Source: Clostridia bacterium (lineage in GTDB: Bacteria > Bacillota > Clostridia > Oscillospirales > Acutalibacteraceae). Taken from it: 56,756 nucleotides of DNA. The stretch is from assembly GCA_024404195.1 (NCBI GenBank), contig JAKSQJ010000003.1, forward strand, positions 1 to 56,756, read 5' to 3'. The notes beneath the pieces are model-generated. The model was not told where the DNA came from. It saw only the letters and a list, made by a program, of their open reading frames with translations, and made no database searches. Below, piece after piece: positions 51,948-56,756 of the stretch (position 1 is its first letter; each line of letters opens with the position of its first letter). The position numbers and the translations under genes are program-made.

Positions 51948-54542
51948 TTAAATTGATTTTGCCTTGTTTGCAATATCAAAAAGTATCTCCATAGCTTCTA
52001 TCGGAGTAAGAGTATTAACATCAACCGTTTTAAGTTCCTTTAAGATTTCCTCGGCGCCCTGCATTTCAAGGGGAATTTGGGAAGATGCGCCCGGTTTTTC
52101 TTTATAGGTTACAATTCCGTTTGATTCAATTTCTTTGAGAATTGCCTTTGCCCTGTCGGTTACGGCTTTCGGAACACCGCTCAACAAAGCAACCTCAATA
52201 CCGTAACTGTCGTCGGCACCGCCCGATACAATACGGCGAAGGAAAATAATCTCATCGCCCCTCTTTTTAACGGCGATATTATAGTTTCTTATGCCGCTTA
52301 TTTCGTGTTCCATGTTGGTAAGCTCGTGATAATGGGTTGCGAAAAGCGATTTTGCACCTAACTTCCGCTTATCAACCGCATATTCAAGCACCGCCTTTGC
52401 GATACTCATACCGTCATAGGTTGAAGTTCCCCTGCCGATTTCGTCAAGGATAAGCAAACTGTTTTTTGTTGCGTGTTTAAGAATATCGGCAACCTCGCTC
52501 ATTTCAACCATAAAGGTTGACTGACCCGAAGCCAAATCGTCCGAAGCGCCTACCCTCGTAAACACCGCATCAACAATGCCTATTTCGGCGCTTGTTGCCG
52601 GAACAAAGGAGCCGATTTGCGCCATAACGGTAATTAAGGCAACCTGCCTCATATATGTTGATTTACCTGCCATATTAGGCCCTGTTATGATAGCGCAACG
52701 GTCATTTCCCATATCAAGAAATGTATCGTTTGATACAAATGGGGTTTTGATTATCTGTTCAACAACGGGGTGTCTGCCCGCCTTTATATTTATCGTTCCG
52801 GAGTTATCAACAAGCGGTCTTGTATAATTGTTGGTTGCCGCAACCTCGGAAAAGGAGCATAAAACATCAAGCTTTGCAAGAGCGGCGGCAGAGGATGTAA
52901 ACCTCTTTGCGCTGTCGGCAATTTGCTTTCTTATACCGTCAAATATCTCATATTCAAGGGCGATAACCCTATCCTTTGCGGTAAGCACTCGGCTTTCAAG
53001 CTCTTTTAGCTCCTCGGTTATGTATCTTTCGGCATTTGTAAGCGTCTGCTTTCTTATGTAATCCTCGGGGACTTTATCAAGGAAAGAATTTGTAACCTCA
53101 ATATAGTAACCGAAAACCTTATTATAGCGGACTCTTAATGTTTTTATGCCGGTTTTTTCTCTTTCTCTCGTTTCAATTTCGGTTAAAAGGTCGCTTCCGC
53201 CGTTCATACATGAACGAAGCTCGTCCACCTCGCTGTTATAACCGTCATTTATTATTCCGCCCTCTTTAACAACAAAGGGAGCATCGGACTTTATGGATAA
53301 ATCAATAAGCTCGGCAATATCCGAACATTCGTCAATTTCCTCGTTTATCTCTTTGAGCATTTTGCTGTTTGCGCCCGACAAAAGCTCTTTTATGTAAGGA
53401 AATCTATGCGCCGTTAGGGATAGGGATAACAAATCCTTCGGCGATGCCGTTCCGTAAAGCGCTTTAGTTATAATTCTTTCAACATCACGAATACCCGTCA
53501 TATACTCGGCGATTTGGAGGCGAACAGCCGCATTTGAGCATAACTCCTCAACCGCATTTTGACGAAGAGATATTTCGGAAATAGACAAAAGCGGTTTTAT
53601 CATCCATGACCTTATAAGCCGTTTACCCATAGCGGTTTTGGTCTTATCAAGCACCCATAAAAGAGAGCCCTTTTTGGACTTTGAACGCATGGTTTCGCAA
53701 AGCTCTAAATTCCTTATCGCCGTCATATCAAGACGCATATATTTAGCGCCCGAATAAATTTCAACATTTTTAAGCGCCGTTTTATCGTTTTTGCCGTTTT
53801 CAAAAAGATAGTCAACAACCGCACCCAAACTTGCGGCAATTATGCTATCCTTTGCAATCCCCAAATTTTCGGGACTTACAACATTAAACGCCTTACAGAT
53901 AAGCTCGTTTGCACGGACAATATCAAAACTTTCCTTCGGTCTTTCGGTAACCGTTCCCGTAAAGGAATTAACCAAAAAATCTTTCAGTTTCGGATATGCC
54001 GTAAAGTCACTTATAATAATCTCGCTCGGCGCAAAACGCATAAGCTCGTCAATAACCCGTCTTTCCCTCTCGTCCTCGGGAATTTCGGTAACATGCGATT
54101 CGCCGGTTGAAGCATCGGTAAAGCAAACGCCGAAGCTTTGTTTACCGAGTGCTACCGAACAAAGATAATTATTCTTTGTTTCATCAAGCATACCGTCCTC
54201 AATAACGGTGCCGGGGGTTATAATTCTGATAACATCCCGTTTTACAAGTCCCTTTGCTTTTGCAGGGTCCTCGGTTTGTTCGCAAATGGCAATTTTATAG
54301 CCCTTTGAAACAAGTCGGGAAATATAGGTTTCGCAACTGTGGTAGGGTATTCCGCACATGGGGGCTCTTTCTTCCAAACCGCAGTCCTTACCCGTAAGCA
54401 CAAGTTCAAGTTCCTCGGATACAAGCTTTGCATCGTCAAAAAACATCTCATAAAAATCGCCCAAACGGAAGAACAAAATACTGTCTTTATTTTGCTCTTT
54501 AATGGTCAAATACTGTTGCATCATAGGCGAAAGTCCCGCCAT
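51948..54542 (-). CDS. mutS: DNA mismatch repair protein MutS
   Basis: MutS recognises mismatches and small loops. The 864 residues comprise the mismatch-binding domain with the wedge motif GDFYEMFFDDA (about 27-37), connector, lever and clamp domains, and the ATPase with Walker A GPNMAGKSTYMRQ (about 624-636), Walker B LLILDEIGRGTSTYDG (about 700-715) and THYHEL. The C-terminus ends in the short helix-turn-helix dimer region. GAAAGGGGGACAAAACC precedes the ATG. It is third in the miaB unit, after the YlbF-like gene. Confidence 0.98.
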   Translation of the reverse strand: MAGLSPMMQQYLTIKEQNKDSILFFRLGDFYEMFFDDAKLVSEELELVLTGKDCGLEERAPMCGIPYHSCETYISRLVSKGYKIAICEQTEDPAKAKGLVKRDVIRIITPGTVIEDGMLDETKNNYLCSVALGKQSFGVCFTDASTGESHVTEIPEDERERRVIDELMRFAPSEIIISDFTAYPKLKDFLVNSFTGTVTERPKESFDIVRANELICKAFNVVSPENLGIAKDSIIAASLGAVVDYLFENGKNDKTALKNVEIYSGAKYMRLDMTAIRNLELCETMRSKSKKGSLLWVLDKTKTAMGKRLIRSWMIKPLLSISEISLRQNAVEELCSNAAVRLQIAEYMTGIRDVERIITKALYGTASPKDLLSLSLTAHRFPYIKELLSGANSKMLKEINEEIDECSDIAELIDLSIKSDAPFVVKEGGIINDGYNSEVDELRSCMNGGSDLLTEIETREREKTGIKTLRVRYNKVFGYYIEVTNSFLDKVPEDYIRKQTLTNAERYITEELKELESRVLTAKDRVIALEYEIFDGIRKQIADSAKRFTSSAAALAKLDVLCSFSEVAATNNYTRPLVDNSGTINIKAGRHPVVEQIIKTPFVSNDTFLDMGNDRCAIITGPNMAGKSTYMRQVALITVMAQIGSFVPATSAEIGIVDAVFTRVGASDDLASGQSTFMVEMSEVADILKHATKNSLLILDEIGRGTSTYDGMSIAKAVLEYAVDKRKLGAKSLFATHYHELTNMEHEISGIRNYNIAVKKRGDEIIFLRRIVSGGADDSYGIEVALLSGVPKAVTDRAKAILKEIESNGIVTYKEKPGASSQIPLEMQGAEEILKELKTVDVNTLTPIEAMEILFDIANKAKSI

Positions 54543-54575
54543 GGTTTTGTCCCCCTTTCAAAAGTTTTTTATATA

Positions 54576-54983
54576 TCAGTGGCAACCGCCGCAGGTATCG
54601 CAACTGCCCGAGCAGGAATGAACTTCCGGCTCTACGGTTTTCGGGTCGGCGCCCTCAACACACTGCATTATGATACTGTTAATATCGTTAAGCATTGCAT
54701 CAAGGTCGGCTTTTGCGGTATTAAAATCAAGCATTGCCTTGCTTTGCATTACCTCGCCGTAAATATTGCGAAGCTTCTCGTTAAGCTCTTTTATCTTTTC
54801 TTCGTCTCTTTCGTCTTTTTCGCTTTCCTGTTCAAGATTCATTCTCGTAACATTAAAATCGCCTATCTTCTTTTGCATATCCTCGTCCGAGTCCATGGCA
54901 AGTTTTGCCTTTGCATAAGCGATAAAGCGCTCGTCCTTTTGAATTTCTTCTCCTAAAATTTTTGTCTGTTCAATGATTCCCAT
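54576..54983 (-). CDS. YlbF/YmcA family protein with C-terminal cysteine cluster
   Basis: A 135-residue largely helical protein of the YlbF/YmcA group (Com_YlbF). In Bacillus YlbF, YmcA and YaaT form the Y-complex that carries 4Fe-4S clusters and guides RNase Y. The helical core (about 5-108) fits the family. The last 15 residues hold five cysteines and a histidine (CSGSCDTCGGCH with a flanking His), a dense metal-binding tail. AAAGGAGATAAAAAA precedes the ATG. Gene order miaB-ylbF-mutS-mutL is seen in other Firmicutes. Confidence 0.9.
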   Translation of the reverse strand: MGIIEQTKILGEEIQKDERFIAYAKAKLAMDSDEDMQKKIGDFNVTRMNLEQESEKDERDEEKIKELNEKLRNIYGEVMQSKAMLDFNTAKADLDAMLNDINSIIMQCVEGADPKTVEPEVHSCSGSCDTCGGCH

Positions 54984-55001
54984 TTTTTTATCTCCTTTTA
55001 A

Positions 55002-56405
55002 TTAAACGATAGTGCCATAAAGCACACCGTCATTTGATACAACCTTAACATCGGCAAATTTTCCGATTAAATCTTTATTTGCCTTAACATAAACGCTGAC
55101 CGTTCCGTCGGATTTTCCGATAATATAATCCTGCTTCGGCGCTTCTTCCTCAAAAAGCACACGAACGGTCTTTCCGACAAAACCGTTATTATAATCCTTT
55201 TGAATACGGTCTTGCGTTTTAAGCAGTTCGTCAAACCATTTGCCCTTTTCGGCTCTTGAAACGGGGTCGGGCATTTTTTCACCCGGCGTTCCCTCACGGG
55301 GCGAATAAATAAAGGTGAAAAGCGAAGCAAATTTAACCTCTTTAACCAAGGAAAGCGTTTCCTTAAATTCCTCATAGGTTTCGCCGGGGAAGCCGACGAT
55401 AATATCGCTCGTAAAAGCAATATCGGGCATTCTTTCCCTTGCCACTTTAATAAGGGATAAATAATCATCCCTCGTATATCGGCGGTTCATCGCTTTAAGC
55501 ACCCTGCTGTTTCCGCTTTGGAACGGCAAATGCAGGTGATTTTCAACCTTTTCGCAGTCCCTCATAGCATCAAGAAGCTCAATGGTGCAATCCTTCGGGT
55601 GCGAGGTCATAAACCTTATACGAAAATCACCCTCAATGTTATTTACCATACGAAGAAGCTTTGCAAAGTTTATTCCGTCATCGTTTCCCTTGCCGTAGGA
55701 ATTGACATTTTGACCTAAAAGCATTATTTCCTTATAGCCGTCCGCTACCATTTGCTTTGCTTCGGCAACGATAACCTCGGCGCTTCTTGACCGTTCCCTG
55801 CCTCTTACATACGGGACTATACAATAAGTGCAAAAATTATCGCAACCGTACATTATGGGGATATATCCCTTAAACCTGTCCTCTCGGTCAACAGGAACGC
55901 CCTCAACTATTTTCTCGTTTTTAAGCTCTAATTCAAAAACCCGTTTGCCGCCCGTTAATCTTTTATATATAAATTCGGGCAAACGATGGAAAACCTGCGT
56001 TCCGAAAACTATATCAACATAAGGGTAACTTTCCTTAAATTTATCGGCAACCGCTTGCTGCTGAGCCATACATCCGCAAACCGCAACCATTAAATTGGGA
56101 TTTTGCTTTTTGAGTTTTTTTGTTGCTCCGACATTACCGAAAACTCTGTCCTCGGCGTGACCTCTGACGGCGCAGGTATTAAAAATAATAAAATCGGATT
56201 TCTCCAAATCCTCAACTATATCGTAACCCATAAGGCGAAGCATACCTTTAAGGCGTTGAGAGTCACTGACATTTTGCTGACAACCGTATGTAACAACCGT
56301 TGCTTTCGGAAAAAACACACCGTTTTCGGCAAGTTTTGACTTCACCCTGTCGGCATAAACCTTTTGTTCAGTAGGATAGGATATATTAGGAACAAACTCT
56401 GACAA
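55002..56405 (-). CDS. miaB: tRNA-2-methylthio-N6-dimethylallyladenosine synthase
   Basis: MiaB adds the methylthio group to i6A37 in tRNA. The 467 residues have the auxiliary-cluster cysteines in TYGCQQNVSD (about 39-48), NTCAVRGHAED (about 75) and VCGCMAQQ (about 109), the radical SAM motif CDNFCTYC (about 188-195), YVRGRERSR, and a C-terminal TRAM domain. The start is TTG 56405, ten bases after AGGGG; an ATG eight bases earlier is out of frame and opens only a 22-codon frame. It heads a 15-gene unit that also encodes MiaA. Confidence 0.96.
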   Translation of the reverse strand: MSEFVPNISYPTEQKVYADRVKSKLAENGVFFPKATVVTYGCQQNVSDSQRLKGMLRLMGYDIVEDLEKSDFIIFNTCAVRGHAEDRVFGNVGATKKLKKQNPNLMVAVCGCMAQQQAVADKFKESYPYVDIVFGTQVFHRLPEFIYKRLTGGKRVFELELKNEKIVEGVPVDREDRFKGYIPIMYGCDNFCTYCIVPYVRGRERSRSAEVIVAEAKQMVADGYKEIMLLGQNVNSYGKGNDDGINFAKLLRMVNNIEGDFRIRFMTSHPKDCTIELLDAMRDCEKVENHLHLPFQSGNSRVLKAMNRRYTRDDYLSLIKVARERMPDIAFTSDIIVGFPGETYEEFKETLSLVKEVKFASLFTFIYSPREGTPGEKMPDPVSRAEKGKWFDELLKTQDRIQKDYNNGFVGKTVRVLFEEEAPKQDYIIGKSDGTVSVYVKANKDLIGKFADVKVVSNDGVLYGTIV

Positions 56406-56443
56406 AACATACTTCCCCTTATATTATTTATATAATTATATAT

Positions 56444-56472
56444 ATTATACTATAAGAGTGTTGCTTTTGCAA
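56444..56472 (-). promoter_or_regulatory. Promoter of the miaB unit
   Basis: TTGCAA, 17 bases, TATAAT on the minus strand. It is the only strong promoter seen upstream of the 15.3 kb run ending at 41111. Confidence 0.7.
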
Positions 56473-56500
56473 GAAAAAACGCATATATTATAAAAAAATC

Positions 56501-56529
56501 TTGACAAGCGACCTTTATTATACTATAAT
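56501..56529 (+). promoter_or_regulatory. Consensus promoter of tRNA-Thr
   Basis: TTGACA, 17 bases, TATAAT. The predicted start near 56536 is about 23 bases before the tRNA. Confidence 0.9.
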
Positions 56530-56558
56530 GATTTAGCCGCTTAAAAAAGTTAATATTC

Positions 56559-56634
56559 GCTGCTATGGCTCAGATGGTAGAGCACATCCTTGGTAAGGAT
56601 GAGGTCACCGGTTCAATTCCGGTTAGCAGCTCCA
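56559..56634 (+). tRNA. tRNA-Thr, anticodon GGT, CCA encoded
   Basis: The acceptor stem GCTGCTA/TAGCAGC has seven perfect pairs. The anticodon stem CATCC/GGATG has loop TTGGTAA, so the anticodon is GGT (Thr ACC/ACU). The T arm is ACCGG/CCGGT with loop TTCAATT. The discriminator is T, and the 3' CCA is encoded. It is a single-tRNA unit with its own promoter and terminator. Confidence 0.97.
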
Positions 56635-56677
56635 GAAAAAAGCACCCTCCCGAAATTCGGGAGGGTGTATCGTTTTT
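56635..56677. terminator. Two-way terminator after tRNA-Thr
   Basis: A perfect ten-pair stem (CACCCTCCCG, loop AAATT) has TTTTTT after it on both strands. It ends the tRNA on the plus strand and the partial gene at the window edge on the minus strand. Confidence 0.92.
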
Positions 56678-56705
56678 TATAAACCTAATAATTGCTTTTT
56701 TATTA

Positions 56706-56756
56706 CTAAAACTCAAATTTCGGAATATATGATTTATCGGCGCTTGAAAGGTCTTG
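56706..56756 (-). CDS. C-terminal end of an unidentified protein (partial)
   Basis: The minus strand entering from the right edge reads 16 codons and a TAG stop (QDLSSADKSYIPKFEF). Codon use is like the neighbours, and the stop is followed 39 bases on by a two-way terminator with a T-run in this direction, which supports a real gene end. Sixteen residues are too few to name a family. It converges with tRNA-Thr. Confidence is limited because no upstream part can be seen. Confidence 0.5.
   Translation of the reverse strand, partial: QDLSSADKSYIPKFEF

Noticed and set aside
1-56756. Mobile element, prophage, CRISPR, defence or biosynthetic island
   Set aside because: All genes but a few belong to core families, spacing is tight, both tRNAs lack flanking integrase genes or direct repeats, and no spacer-repeat arrays were seen.

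Overview
This 56.8 kb window is ordinary chromosomal DNA of a low-GC Gram-positive bacterium, most likely an uncultured gut member of the Clostridia (Oscillospirales/Ruminococcaceae type). The evidence is the gene content: SepF, DivIVA, YlmH and a YggS homologue together, MutS2, IreB, PyrR, type III glutamine synthetase, split transketolase, LCP proteins, a G5/3D-domain cell-wall protein, YqhQ (DUF1385), a YlbF-family protein and a small four-cysteine protein. Promoters are of the TTGACA-17-TATAAT kind, Shine-Dalgarno sites are strong, and GTG/TTG starts are common. I see no mobile element, prophage, CRISPR array, restriction system or biosynthetic cluster. Base composition and codon use look uniform by eye.

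Layout, left to right. (1) 1-3390: tRNA-Arg(UCU) and the unit gtrA-like, birA, htpG, all on the minus strand. (2) 3.4-6.3 kb: a G5/3D cell-wall protein (minus), a stand-alone pyrR (plus), and a site-2 protease with a small membrane partner (minus). (3) 6.3-11.0 kb: a plus-strand block of ygiQ-like, mnmA, rsmG and a parB/noc-like gene. (4) 27.7-11.0 kb: a minus-strand series running lipoprotein, response regulator, histidine kinase, yqhQ, prmC, recA, recX, rimO, pgsA, cysE, cysS, tRNA1(Val) methyltransferase, C39-like protein, rsmI, then (own promoter) LCP, four-cysteine protein, plsC. (5) 27.8-32.1 kb: a metal-responsive unit arsR, P1B-type ATPase, U32-family enzyme, with a clear ArsR-type operator. 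(6) 32.1-34.6 kb: ireB (plus) converging on glnN (minus). (7) 41.0-34.7 kb: phoH, ybeY, era, a short yqzL-like gene, recO, mutS2 and a degenerate LCP-like gene. (8) 56.4-41.1 kb: fifteen tightly packed minus-strand genes from miaB through mutS, mutL, miaA, yggS, sepF, ylmH, divIVA, lspA and rluD to the two transketolase subunits. (9) Right edge: tRNA-Thr(GGU), a two-way terminator, and the last codons of a minus-strand gene.

How the genes fit together. Several themes recur: DNA repair and recombination (recA, recX, recO, mutS, mutL, mutS2), tRNA/rRNA/ribosomal-protein modification (miaA, miaB, rimO, mnmA, rsmG, rsmI, prmC, TrmN6-like, rluD, U32), and the cell envelope and division (LCP, G5/3D, lspA, sepF, divIVA, plsC, pgsA).

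I did not find a clear new system. The points most worth a second look are: the minimal two-gene M50 protease unit at 5.5-6.3 kb; the degenerate LCP-like gene whose ribosome site lies inside the mutS2 terminator; the yqzL-like gene that runs into recO; the lipoprotein/two-component unit with an acidic kinase tail; and repeated TGTAAC sites upstream of the 3D protein.
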